A stretch of DNA of 6,958 bases from Candidatus Binataceae bacterium (GTDB lineage Bacteria; Desulfobacterota; Binatia; Binatales; Binataceae), in NCBI GenBank assembly GCA_030042765.1, contig JASHZA010000076.1, forward strand, positions 1 through 6,958. Reading direction: 5' to 3'. Position 1 is the stretch's first letter, and each line of letters starts with the position of its first letter. Below, piece after piece: positions 1-5,985 of the stretch. A program made the position numbers and the translations under genes. Under the pieces are notes generated by a model. That model did not search any database. It saw only the letters and a program-made list of their open reading frames with translations, and was not told the origin of the DNA.

Positions 1-1149
1 CCGCTGCCCGGTGAACCAACCCCACCGCGCGGGTCGCACTTCTGCGCGCCCGAACTCGTCTGTTCGGTGCAGTTCATCGAATGGACCGATGACGGCGGCC
101 TGCGCCACCCGAGCTTCAAAGGGCTCGCCGAGGGCGTCGGACTTCGCGAATGCGCCTACGAGGGACCCGCCGCTGCCGGAACACCCGCGAACGGTGCGTC
201 TGCCGCTTCCTCGCCCCCTGCGGTGATCGCGCCGCGGTCAAACGGGCCTCCGCAAGCAGCCCAGCGCAGCTTCGTGCCGACCAATCCGGAGAAGGTGTTC
301 TGGCCCGAGGAAGGCTATACCAAGGGCGACCTGCTCCGGTATTACACGACGATCGCGCCCTGGATGCTGCCCTATCTGAGGGATCGGCCGGTCGTGTTGA
401 CGCGCTATCCCGACGGAATCGCCGGCAAGAGTTTCTTTCAGAAGGACGCGCCCGCCTTCGCACCGCCGTGGATCCGCACCGAGAAAATCTACTCGGAAGA
501 TTCGCGGCGCGAGATCTCCTACTTCGTGCTCGAGAGCGCCGAGGCGCTTGCCTACATGGCGAATCTCGGAACAATTCCGATCCATATCTGGTCGTCGCAT
601 TTGCCGCATCTGGAGCGCCCCGATTGGCTGCTGTTCGATATCGACCCGAAGAATTCGACCACACACGCGGCGGTTGCGGTCGCGCGCGAGGTCGGCGCGC
701 TGCTGCGCGCGTTAGGGATGCGTCCATGCCTGAAAACTTCGGGCCAGATGGGGCTGCATGTGCTGGTTGGCCTGGTGCCGGAATACACCTACGAGCAGGC
801 GCGGATGTTCGCGGAGGTGGTCGCGCGAATCGTGGTCGCGCGAATCCCCGAAACTGCCACGCTTAACCGCGAGGTCGCAACGCGCAATGGGCGCGTCTAC
901 ATCGACTATCTGCAATTGGGACACGGCAAGACAATTGCCGCTCCATTTACGGTGCGTCCGGTTGCGGGCGCGCCCGTGTCCACGCCGCTCAAATGGGATG
1001 AGCTCAAGCCCGACATAGACCCGCGTGCCTGGAATATCAAGACGGTGCCGGCGCGGATGGCGCGGCTCAAGACCGACCCGTTCCTCGGCGCGTTGACCGA
1101 CCCGCAACGCCTCGAATCGGCGCTCGAGCGGATCAAAGACGTTTCGTGA
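1..1149 (+). CDS. ligD: DNA ligase D, C-terminal part (end of ligase domain plus polymerase/primase domain); 5' end outside window
   Basis: LigD is the multifunctional enzyme of bacterial Ku-dependent non-homologous end joining; its polymerase (PolDom) part adds nucleotides at broken ends and the ligase seals them. The frame is open from base 1, so the visible 382 residues lack the beginning of the protein; the GTG at 67 lies inside conserved ligase sequence and is not a start. Residues 18-42 (PELVC, then QFIEWTDDG and LRHPSFKGL) match the last strand and tail of the ATP-dependent ligase OB domain. Residues about 50-90 are a Pro/Ala-rich linker. PolDom then runs from about residue 91 (NPEKVFWPEEGYTKGDLLRYY) to the end, with YPDGIAGKSFFQK, the metal-binding pair D213/D215 (FDIDP), the nucleotide-binding loop KTSGQMGLH (245-253) and a likely third carboxylate D302 (YIDYLQ). 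The order Lig-Pol is that of Pseudomonas-type LigD, so a phosphoesterase domain may lie upstream; no ku is visible. Family assignment is very secure. The nuclease domain is unknown. Confidence 0.95.
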   Translation, partial: PLPGEPTPPRGSHFCAPELVCSVQFIEWTDDGGLRHPSFKGLAEGVGLRECAYEGPAAAGTPANGASAASSPPAVIAPRSNGPPQAAQRSFVPTNPEKVFWPEEGYTKGDLLRYYTTIAPWMLPYLRDRPVVLTRYPDGIAGKSFFQKDAPAFAPPWIRTEKIYSEDSRREISYFVLESAEALAYMANLGTIPIHIWSSHLPHLERPDWLLFDIDPKNSTTHAAVAVAREVGALLRALGMRPCLKTSGQMGLHVLVGLVPEYTYEQARMFAEVVARIVVARIPETATLNREVATRNGRVYIDYLQLGHGKTIAAPFTVRPVAGAPVSTPLKWDELKPDIDPRAWNIKTVPARMARLKTDPFLGALTDPQRLESALERIKDVS

Positions 1150-1221
1150 ATTAGCGCCCGTCCGCGTGTGGCCGCTGCGAGGGTTGCACGTCGCGACCGT
1201 TTCTTCCAATCTCAACTGTGT

Positions 1222-1253
1222 TCGCGTCGCCGGATGATGCACCAGCGACGCGA
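1222..1253. repeat. Inverted repeat, 9-bp perfect arms, in the acyl-CoA dehydrogenase leader
   Basis: TCGCGTCGC at 1222-1230 and GCGACGCGA at 1245-1253 are perfect reverse complements separated by 14 nt. The element ends 8 bp before the Shine-Dalgarno of the gene starting at 1278. No run of T follows, so it is not a classical intrinsic terminator for ligD. It could be an operator or an RNA hairpin in the leader. An 8-bp sequence CGCGACCG that overlaps the right arm (1249-1256) also occurs at 1192-1199. Chance pairing is possible in such G+C-rich DNA. Confidence 0.5.
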
Positions 1254-1261
1254 CCGGGTCG

Positions 1262-1268
1262 GGAGGAG
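1262..1268 (+). promoter_or_regulatory. Shine-Dalgarno site fixing the acyl-CoA dehydrogenase start
   Basis: GGAGGAG at 1262-1268 lies 9 nt before the ATG at 1278. It decides against the in-frame GTG at 1218, whose extra 20 residues show no similarity to the family N-terminus. Confidence 0.8.
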
Positions 1269-1277
1269 CTATCGCAA

Positions 1278-2459
1278 ATGGACTTCAACCTCAGTCCGGA
1301 GGACGAAGCGTTTCGCGCCGAGTTTCGCACCTGGCTCGAAAACAATATCCAGAACGCGGCCCCCGCTCATGCCGCTCTCGCCGAGGAAGGCGAAGACTAC
1401 CGCGATACGCTCGTGCGATGGCATCGCAAACTCCACGAAGGCGGCTGGATGGCGATCGGATGGCCGAAGGAGTACGGCGGCCGCGGCGCCGGCATCATGC
1501 AGATGCGCATCTACCAGGAAGAACTGGCGCGCGCCGGCACGATCGCGCCCTACATCGGCTCGGGAATCACGCTGCTCGGACCGACACTGATCCAATGGGG
1601 CACGGAAGAGCAAAAGCGCCGCTTTATTCCGAGGATCCTCAGCGCAGAGGAGATCTGGTGCCAGGGTTATTCGGAACCCACCGCCGGTTCGGACCTCGCC
1701 GCGCTTCAAACCCGCGCGGTCGAAGACGGCGACGACTTCGTCGTCAACGGCTCGAAGATCTGGACCTCCAACGCCCACTATTCGGACTGGATTTTTCTGC
1801 TGGTGCGAACCGATCCCGCGGCGCCCAAGCACACGGGAATCAGCTACCTGCTGGTCGACATGAAGACGCCCGGGATTACCGTGCGTCCGCTAGTACAGAT
1901 GACCGGCGCGCACGGCTTCAACCAGGTGTTTTTCGAAGATGTTCGGGTGCCCCGCCGCAATCTCGTCGGCCAAAAGAATCAGGGATGGCAGGTCACCATG
2001 ACCACGCTGATGTACGAACGCACCGGCGGGCACCATCGTGGCCTGATGCGGCAGGTGTATGAGCTCGCGGCGGCGGCCCGGCGAATCAGGCGAAACGGGG
2101 CATCCGCGTGGGACGACTCGAGCGTGCGTCAGAAGATCGCGCGTTTCGCGATCGAAGCGCAGGCGCTCAAGTACACCGGCTACCGCCAGTTGACCCGCGA
2201 GCTCAAGGGTTTGCCGCCGGGTCCGGAAGGATCGATCCTGAAATTGTGCGGCACGGAGCTTGGGCTCCAGATCGCCTTGTATGCGATGGAGCTGCTGGGT
2301 GCCTACAGTCAGCTCGATCGCGGCGCGGAGTTCGCGCTCGACGACGGCCGCTGGTCGCATCGGATGCTGGCGGCGCGCGGTTCGACGATCTACGCCGGAA
2401 CCAACCAGATTCAGCACAACGTGATCGGCGAGCGTGTCCTCCGCTTGCCCAAAGGATAG
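1278..2459 (+). CDS. Acyl-CoA dehydrogenase family protein (FadE-like flavoprotein)
   Basis: A 393-residue protein, the usual length for the family. These enzymes use FAD to introduce an alpha-beta double bond into an acyl-CoA and pass electrons to ETF. The N-terminal helical domain starts MDFNLSPEDEAFRAEFRTWL. The central beta domain carries the signature region CQGYSEPTAGSDLAALQTRA (about 130-155), then VNGSKIWTSNAHYSDW and a VFFEDVRVP-like segment. The C-terminal helical domain ends IYAGTNQIQ...GERVLRLP. In medium-chain enzymes the catalytic Glu sits in a Y-E-G-T motif near the C-terminus; here that position is Ala373 (YAGT). Glu247 in MYERTG aligns by eye with the alternative base of isovaleryl-CoA-type dehydrogenases and mycobacterial FadE enzymes, so it is the likely base. 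The ATG is chosen for its Shine-Dalgarno at 1262. The downstream methyltransferase is 17 bp away, suggesting co-transcription. The substrate is unknown; short-chain, branched, aromatic or steroid-side-chain CoA esters are all possible. Confidence 0.93.
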   Translation: MDFNLSPEDEAFRAEFRTWLENNIQNAAPAHAALAEEGEDYRDTLVRWHRKLHEGGWMAIGWPKEYGGRGAGIMQMRIYQEELARAGTIAPYIGSGITLLGPTLIQWGTEEQKRRFIPRILSAEEIWCQGYSEPTAGSDLAALQTRAVEDGDDFVVNGSKIWTSNAHYSDWIFLLVRTDPAAPKHTGISYLLVDMKTPGITVRPLVQMTGAHGFNQVFFEDVRVPRRNLVGQKNQGWQVTMTTLMYERTGGHHRGLMRQVYELAAAARRIRRNGASAWDDSSVRQKIARFAIEAQALKYTGYRQLTRELKGLPPGPEGSILKLCGTELGLQIALYAMELLGAYSQLDRGAEFALDDGRWSHRMLAARGSTIYAGTNQIQHNVIGERVLRLPKG

Positions 2460-2476
2460 AAGGCGCGAGCACTAAG

Positions 2477-3541
2477 ATGAGCGACGTGGAACGCGATCAG
2501 GCTCGGGAACTTGCACGCCAGATCGGGGTCGACTTCGGCGCGACTCTCGCGGTGGCGCTAGCATATGTTGGTGATCGCCTGGCCATCTTCAGGGCAATCG
2601 CCGAGAACGGCCCGGTAACGTCGGCCGAACTTGCCACGCACACCGGACTCAACGAGCGCTACCTGCGCGAGTGGGCCTCGACCATGGCTGCGGCAGGTTA
2701 TGTCGACTACAACCCATCCGAACAAAAGTTCGCGCTCAACCACGCCCAGCGCACGGTGCTGCTCGACGAGCGCAGCCCGTTCAACATGGCCGGCGCCTTC
2801 CAGTATGCGATTACCTGTATCCGCCAGCTTTCACCGTTGACCGACGCTTTTCGTCACGGCGGTGGGGTGCCGTTCGCGGATTTCGGGCCGGAGATTGCCG
2901 AAGCGATACGGCGGATGTTCCAAGCTGGGTATGAAGCCTGGGTCGCCAGCCGCTGGGTTCCTGCGGTGCCGGACGTTCACCAGCGTATGCTTGCCGGTGG
3001 CGAAGCGGCGGAAGTGGGATGCGGCTCGGGACAATGCCTCATTCCGGTGGCAAAGGCTTTCCCGAACTCGCGCTTCACCGGATACGATGTCGATCAGGGT
3101 TCAATCGCGCTGGCTCGCGATAAGTGCGTCCGGCAGGGACTGGTTCCCCGCGTCATCTTCGAGCAAGTCGCCGCTGAGGCAATTCCCGACTCCAATCGCT
3201 TCGATTTGATGATGGCGTTCAATTGCATCCACGACATGGCGCATCCGCGCGCCGCGCTGCGCACGATCCAGCGCGCGCTCAAGCCGGGGGGTGCGATGCT
3301 GTGGTCGGAGGCCAGGGTTTCCGACCAATTACAGGATAATCTCGGCACGTGGGGTCGTTCCCTCTATGCGGCGAGCACGATGCATTGCATGACGGTGTCA
3401 CTCGCCCATGGTGGTGAAGGGCTCGGCTCGGTTATCGGCCCCAGCCTTGCGCGAGAGCTCGCCTTGGAAGCCGGCTTTGCGAGCTTCGACGCGCTCCCGG
3501 TCGATAACTCATTTCACCAAATTTTCGTCTTACGCAAATAG
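2477..3541 (+). CDS. SAM-dependent class I methyltransferase with N-terminal winged-helix domain (Rv2258c-like)
   Basis: A 354-residue protein. The N-terminal part (about 15-95) looks like the winged-helix dimerisation domain of this family: GDRLAIFRAIAENGPVTSAE, then a helix-turn-helix-like segment TGLNERYLREW and a wing AAGYVDYNPSEQKFAL. It is a dimerisation/substrate-lid module in related methyltransferases, not evidence of DNA binding. The Rossmann-like catalytic domain has the SAM-binding glycine loop AEVGCGSGQ (E179-G185) and acidic residues ending strand 2 (GYDVD, D204/D206). A post-II segment FDLMMAFNCIHDMAHPRAAL and a strand IQRALKPGGAMLW follow. The C-terminal HCMTVSLAHGGEGLG region is typical of Rv2258c-type proteins. 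The frame is open upstream to 2108, but that stretch overlaps the dehydrogenase gene in another frame. The ATG at 2477, 17 bp after the dehydrogenase stop, is the sensible start, with a weak GAAGG as ribosome site. The methyl acceptor is unknown, probably a small molecule. Confidence 0.88.
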   Translation: MSDVERDQARELARQIGVDFGATLAVALAYVGDRLAIFRAIAENGPVTSAELATHTGLNERYLREWASTMAAAGYVDYNPSEQKFALNHAQRTVLLDERSPFNMAGAFQYAITCIRQLSPLTDAFRHGGGVPFADFGPEIAEAIRRMFQAGYEAWVASRWVPAVPDVHQRMLAGGEAAEVGCGSGQCLIPVAKAFPNSRFTGYDVDQGSIALARDKCVRQGLVPRVIFEQVAAEAIPDSNRFDLMMAFNCIHDMAHPRAALRTIQRALKPGGAMLWSEARVSDQLQDNLGTWGRSLYAASTMHCMTVSLAHGGEGLGSVIGPSLARELALEAGFASFDALPVDNSFHQIFVLRK

Positions 3542-3653
3542 ACTCAGACGGTGCACACGAGAAACGCGTGGCGATCCACGGCGGCGCAAGCGCGAGATCT
3601 CGAGTGGCGCAGTGATGAAAGCGGCGGCGCGTCCGAAAGTACTCTCGGGCTGC

Positions 3654-4199
3654 TTACGCCGGGGCTTTCCCTTCCGGCCAGCTCGGAACGTCCGCGTCCA
3701 GGGGCACCTTGGCGCTTTTGAGATAGCCGGCAATCATCCGCCAGAACCCCGCGATGAGCAGAAGCTCCACCAATTCAGCCTGGGTAAAGGATTTCTCGAG
3801 CGTGGCCCAGGTCTGTGCGGATACCTCGGATTGGTCGAGCAGTTCGTCCGCCATCCGTATCACCGCGCGGTCGGCATCGCTGTAGACCGGACAGGCGTCG
3901 GGATCGCGGACGCCGAGGATCTCCTGCTCGCTCATCTTCAGATCCCTCGAGACCCGCACATGCTGGCCGAATTCGTACTCGGAGCGCGTGCGCCATCCCG
4001 TGCGCAGGATCACCAATTCGCGGGCGCGGGAGCTGACAGTGTGGTTGAACATGAGCGTCCGCAGCAGGCTCGCGACGGCGCCGGCGGCGCGCGGATTGTT
4101 GAGCATCACGCGAAACGCATTGAGGCTGGCGAAACGCTCGTCGAGCCCGAACTCCTTGCCGCGCTTGATCGCTTCGTCAACAGGTAGGAGCGGTATCAT
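3654..4199 (-). CDS. Carboxymuconolactone decarboxylase family protein (AhpD-like fold, no CXXC)
   Basis: A 181-residue all-helical protein of the CMD/AhpD superfamily. The core segment SSRARELVILRTGWRTRSEYEFGQHVRVSRDLKMSEQEI (residues about 55-95) is the family hallmark, with E74, E76 and H80 in the EYEFGQH helix. The AhpD redox pair (CXXC) is absent, so a peroxidase-reducing role is unlikely. The cysteine-free type is common in Actinobacteria and Proteobacteria beside catabolic genes but mostly has no assigned reaction. The C-terminal half contains an ADELLDQSEVSAQTWATLEKSFTQAELVELLLIAGFWRM segment typical of the family. The start is set at the ATG at 4199 (MIPLLPVDEAIKRG), which has AGGAGG 8 nt upstream. 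An in-frame ATG at 4433 would add 78 residues of Arg/Pro-rich, family-unlike sequence with no ribosome site. The gene is divergent from the monooxygenase and convergent with the methyltransferase, 112 bp away. Confidence 0.88.
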   Translation of the reverse strand: MIPLLPVDEAIKRGKEFGLDERFASLNAFRVMLNNPRAAGAVASLLRTLMFNHTVSSRARELVILRTGWRTRSEYEFGQHVRVSRDLKMSEQEILGVRDPDACPVYSDADRAVIRMADELLDQSEVSAQTWATLEKSFTQAELVELLLIAGFWRMIAGYLKSAKVPLDADVPSWPEGKAPA

Positions 4200-4207
4200 C
4201 GTGGGGC

Positions 4208-4213
4208 CCTCCT
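4208..4213 (-). promoter_or_regulatory. Shine-Dalgarno site of the CMD-family gene
   Basis: The + strand CCTCCT reads AGGAGG on the minus strand, 8 nt before the ATG at 4199. It favours this start over the upstream ATG at 4433. Confidence 0.85.
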
Positions 4214-4245
4214 GATGTTGAGCTTGTAGCCGAGCGCACAGCGGG

Positions 4246-4251
4246 TTTACA
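4246..4251 (-). promoter_or_regulatory. Possible -10 hexamer for the CMD-family gene
   Basis: The minus strand reads TGTAAA here, four of six matches to TATAAT, inside the near-palindrome GTTTACAAAC (4245-4254). It would give a leader of roughly 40 nt before the ATG at 4199. No acceptable -35 was found 15-18 bp upstream, so this is weak. Confidence 0.2.
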
Positions 4252-4370
4252 AACGCTTCTCCGGGCGAGTCCGCGAAACTAGCGGTGCAGCGGGCGATCG
4301 CAAAGGAGCCGGGTCCGCCCCGGATTACCGTCACCTGAGTCGGAACGCTCCTCGCACTTGCGCGACGGGT

Positions 4371-4388
4371 TGGGTTAGCTGTAACCCA
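4371..4388. promoter_or_regulatory. Operator-like perfect inverted repeat in the divergent promoter region
   Basis: TGGGTTA (4371-4377) and TAACCCA (4382-4388) are perfect 7-bp reverse complements around a 4-bp centre, GCTG. The 18-bp two-fold symmetric size fits sites bound by dimeric repressors such as TetR, GntR or MarR proteins. It lies between two divergent genes, about 115 bp before the monooxygenase start and 170 bp before the CMD start. No regulator gene is in the window. A weak minus-strand -35-like TTGACC lies just beside it (4403-4408). No T-run follows, so a terminator is unlikely. Confidence 0.5.
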
Positions 4389-4425
4389 TACGCGGAGGCG
4401 AAGGTCAAACACCAGAGAAAGTCTC

Positions 4426-4498
4426 TTCTCCATCGGCGGCGATTGCGCCGCAGCCGATCACAATTGGGGGTCCGGCTGCGGGACCCATGAAAGGAGGA
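4426..4498 (+). promoter_or_regulatory. Structured leader with competing hairpins before the monooxygenase start
   Basis: Hairpin A pairs ATCGGC-GGCG (4432-4441) with CGCC-gca-GCCGAT (4446-4458), a 4-nt loop and a 3-nt bulge. Hairpin B pairs GGGTCC (4468-4473) with GGACCC (4481-4486), loop GGCTGCG. An alternative stem C, CCGCAGCCG (4448-4456) with CGGCTGCGG (4473-4481), is nine perfect pairs and excludes both A and B. When A and B form, TTCTCC (4426-4431) can pair with the Shine-Dalgarno GGAGGA (4493-4498) with one G-U pair and close a junction around them. The complementarities are direct observations; a switch function is inference and requires transcription to start upstream of about 4426. 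Confidence 0.3.
4491..4497 (+). promoter_or_regulatory. Shine-Dalgarno site of the monooxygenase gene
   Basis: AAGGAGG lies 6 nt before the GTG at 4504. It supports the GTG as start; the nearby ATG at 4487 is in another frame and stops at 4519. Confidence 0.85.
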
Positions 4499-4503
4499 CG
4501 TTC

Positions 4504-5904
4504 GTGGCCAGGCGGCTGATTTTCTGCGCGTTCACTATGAACACGGTGTCGCACATCTACCACGGGCTGTGGCGCCATCCGCGGACGCGGCAACTCGAGT
4601 ATACCGATCTCGACACCTGGGTTGACTTGGCCAAGCTGCTGGAGCGAGGGCGATTCGATGCGATCTTCCTCGCTGACATAATCGGGCTGTATGGCGATTA
4701 TCGCGGCGGCTGGGAGACCTTTGTCCGCGAAGGTCTGCAAATACCCAGCAACGATCCGTCGGTGCTCATTTCCGCATTGGCGCACGTGACTGAGCACCTC
4801 GGGCTCGCGTTCACCAGCTCGATAATCCAGGAGCATCCCTTCAACTTCGCGCGGCGGGTCTCGACCCTCGATCATCTTTCGAAGGGGCGAATCTGCTGGA
4901 ATATCGTGACGAGTCCAGTCGCGAACGGGGCGAGGAATTTCGGATTCGACGACCTGACCGAGCATTACGAGCGCTACCGCTGGGCGCAGGAATACATGCA
5001 GGTGGTCTACAAACTCTGGGAAGGGTCCTGGGAGGACGACGCCGTGTTACGCGACGTGAAGAACGGTATTCACGCCGATCCGGCCAAGGTTCACAAGATT
5101 AATCACCGGGGTGAACGATATTGCGTCGAGGGCCCTCATCTGCCGGCGCCGTCGCCGCAGCGTACGCCGCTGCTGGCGCAAGCGGGTTCGTCACCCGCGG
5201 GACGTGATTTCGCGGCGCTGCACGCCGAAGTTCAGTTCCTTATCGCGGCGAATCCTAAAATTGCAAAAGCGCAGATTGAAGACGTACGTTCGCGGGCTGT
5301 TGCCTATGGCCGCCGGCCCGAAGACGTCCTATTCCTGCAAGGCCTGTCGTTCATCGTTGGCAGCACCGAAGATGAGGCTCGCCGCAAAGAGAGAGAGATC
5401 GACGAGTATATGAGTACCGACGGGATGCTCGCGCACATTGGCGGCGCGATCGGGATCGATTTGGGTAATATCCCGTGGGATCAGCCGATCGGCGATATGC
5501 AGACGGAAGGTGTGAGAGGCGTCCTGCGGGCGGTGGCCGAGAGCTCGGAGAGAAGGGGAAGAACCGTCGGTGATATTGCCCGTCTGCTCGGCAAGACAAC
5601 TCGAATCGTTGGTACGCCGGAGCAGATCGCCGACCGGTTGCAGGATTGGGCCGCCGCCGGCGTCGATGGCGTCAACCTGATGTACAGCACGACGCCCGGC
5701 ACCTTCGTCGATTTCATCAACTATGTAGCTCCGGTCCTTCAAGGGCGAGGTCTGATGCAGCGCGAGTATAGCCCCGGCACTTTACGGGAAAAGCTGTTTG
5801 GCGCCGGACCGTATCTCCCCGAGCGGCACGTCGGGCGATCCTACAGGTATTGGGATTCACGGAGAGCGGGCAGGGAGTCGGACAGCAAGGGAAAAAACGG
5901 CTGA
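4504..5904 (+). CDS. FMN-dependent monooxygenase of the NtaA/SnaA/DszA family (luciferase-like)
   Basis: A 466-residue protein, the usual length for the NtaA/SnaA/SoxA(DszA)/MoxC family of two-component flavin monooxygenases. These take reduced FMN from a separate reductase and use O2 to oxidise substrates such as nitrilotriacetate, sulfones or pristinamycin precursors. Hallmarks read in order are: an N-terminal strand with NTVSHIYHGLWRHP (13-26), AKLLERGRFDAIFLAD (about 44-59), TSSIIQEHPFNFARR-STLDHLSKGRICWNIVTS (104-137), then FGFDDLTEHYERYRWAQEYM and LWEGSWEDDA. Next come DPAKVHKINHRGERY, GPHLPAPSPQRTPLLAQAGSS (about 210-230), and a C-terminal GTPEQIADRLQDWAAAGVDGVNLMY barrel strand (about 371-395). 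It starts with GTG, supported by the AAGGAGG site. No flavin reductase is adjacent. The amidohydrolase follows 151 bp downstream in the same direction and may share the pathway. No signal peptide, so cytoplasmic. The substrate cannot be predicted from sequence alone. Confidence 0.93.
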   Translation: MARRLIFCAFTMNTVSHIYHGLWRHPRTRQLEYTDLDTWVDLAKLLERGRFDAIFLADIIGLYGDYRGGWETFVREGLQIPSNDPSVLISALAHVTEHLGLAFTSSIIQEHPFNFARRVSTLDHLSKGRICWNIVTSPVANGARNFGFDDLTEHYERYRWAQEYMQVVYKLWEGSWEDDAVLRDVKNGIHADPAKVHKINHRGERYCVEGPHLPAPSPQRTPLLAQAGSSPAGRDFAALHAEVQFLIAANPKIAKAQIEDVRSRAVAYGRRPEDVLFLQGLSFIVGSTEDEARRKEREIDEYMSTDGMLAHIGGAIGIDLGNIPWDQPIGDMQTEGVRGVLRAVAESSERRGRTVGDIARLLGKTTRIVGTPEQIADRLQDWAAAGVDGVNLMYSTTPGTFVDFINYVAPVLQGRGLMQREYSPGTLREKLFGAGPYLPERHVGRSYRYWDSRRAGRESDSKGKNG

Positions 5905-5922
5905 GATTCGCTTCACTTGCGG

Positions 5923-5936
5923 ATTCAGTATTCAGT
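5923..5936. repeat. Tandem 7-bp repeat ATTCAGT x2
   Basis: ATTCAGT occurs twice with no gap at 5923-5929 and 5930-5936, 18 bp after the monooxygenase stop, in a spacer more A+T-rich than its surroundings. A second tandem heptamer pair (TTATTCA x2) lies at 6002-6015; both share the core ATTCA. Confidence 0.6.
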
Positions 5937-5985
5937 AACGGGTTGAGCGCCGGCGCCGGGCGAGATCAGATCGAGTCCTGCGGGC

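Larger units (their letters stand above)
4200..4503. other. Divergent intergenic regulatory region between the CMD gene and the monooxygenase
   Basis: 304 bp with no convincing gene. It holds, from left to right: the CMD Shine-Dalgarno (4208-4213, minus); a possible minus-strand -10 (TGTAAA, 4246-4251) without a good -35; an operator-like inverted repeat (4371-4388); a TTGACC -35-like hexamer on the minus strand (4403-4408) whose 17-bp-spaced -10 would fall in that repeat but matches poorly; paired hairpins (4426-4498); and the monooxygenase Shine-Dalgarno (4491-4497). Both flanking genes start here, so both promoters are expected here. No plus-strand promoter with good hexamers could be seen. 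Confidence 0.7.

Noticed and set aside
712..1242. Minus-strand open frame opposite ligD
   Set aside because: It is antisense to the conserved polymerase domain, Arg/His-rich, and without recognisable motifs.
2108..2476. Upstream extension of the methyltransferase frame into the acyl-CoA dehydrogenase gene
   Set aside because: It would overlap the conserved dehydrogenase C-terminus by about 350 bp with Arg-rich nonsense. The ATG at 2477 begins the recognisable domain.
3593..3602. CGAGATCTCG palindrome between the convergent methyltransferase and CMD genes as a terminator
   Set aside because: It is a perfect 10-bp palindrome but has no loop and no T-run. No convincing bidirectional terminator was seen in 3542-3653.
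3408..4187. Plus-strand open frame (259 codons) spanning the methyltransferase end and the CMD gene
   Set aside because: It overlaps two well-supported genes in other frames, has an Arg-rich composition and no family resemblance.
4200..4433. N-terminal extension of the CMD-family gene from an ATG at 4433
   Set aside because: The extra 78 residues look like translated intergenic DNA, no ribosome site precedes the ATG, and a strong AGGAGG precedes the ATG at 4199.
4487..4519. Ten-codon reading frame overlapping the monooxygenase start as a leader peptide
   Set aside because: It has no ribosome site of its own and its sequence includes the monooxygenase Shine-Dalgarno; nothing beyond its existence supports translation.
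5947..5956. GCGCCGGCGC palindrome after the monooxygenase as a terminator
   Set aside because: It has no loop and no following T-run; short G+C palindromes are expected by chance here.
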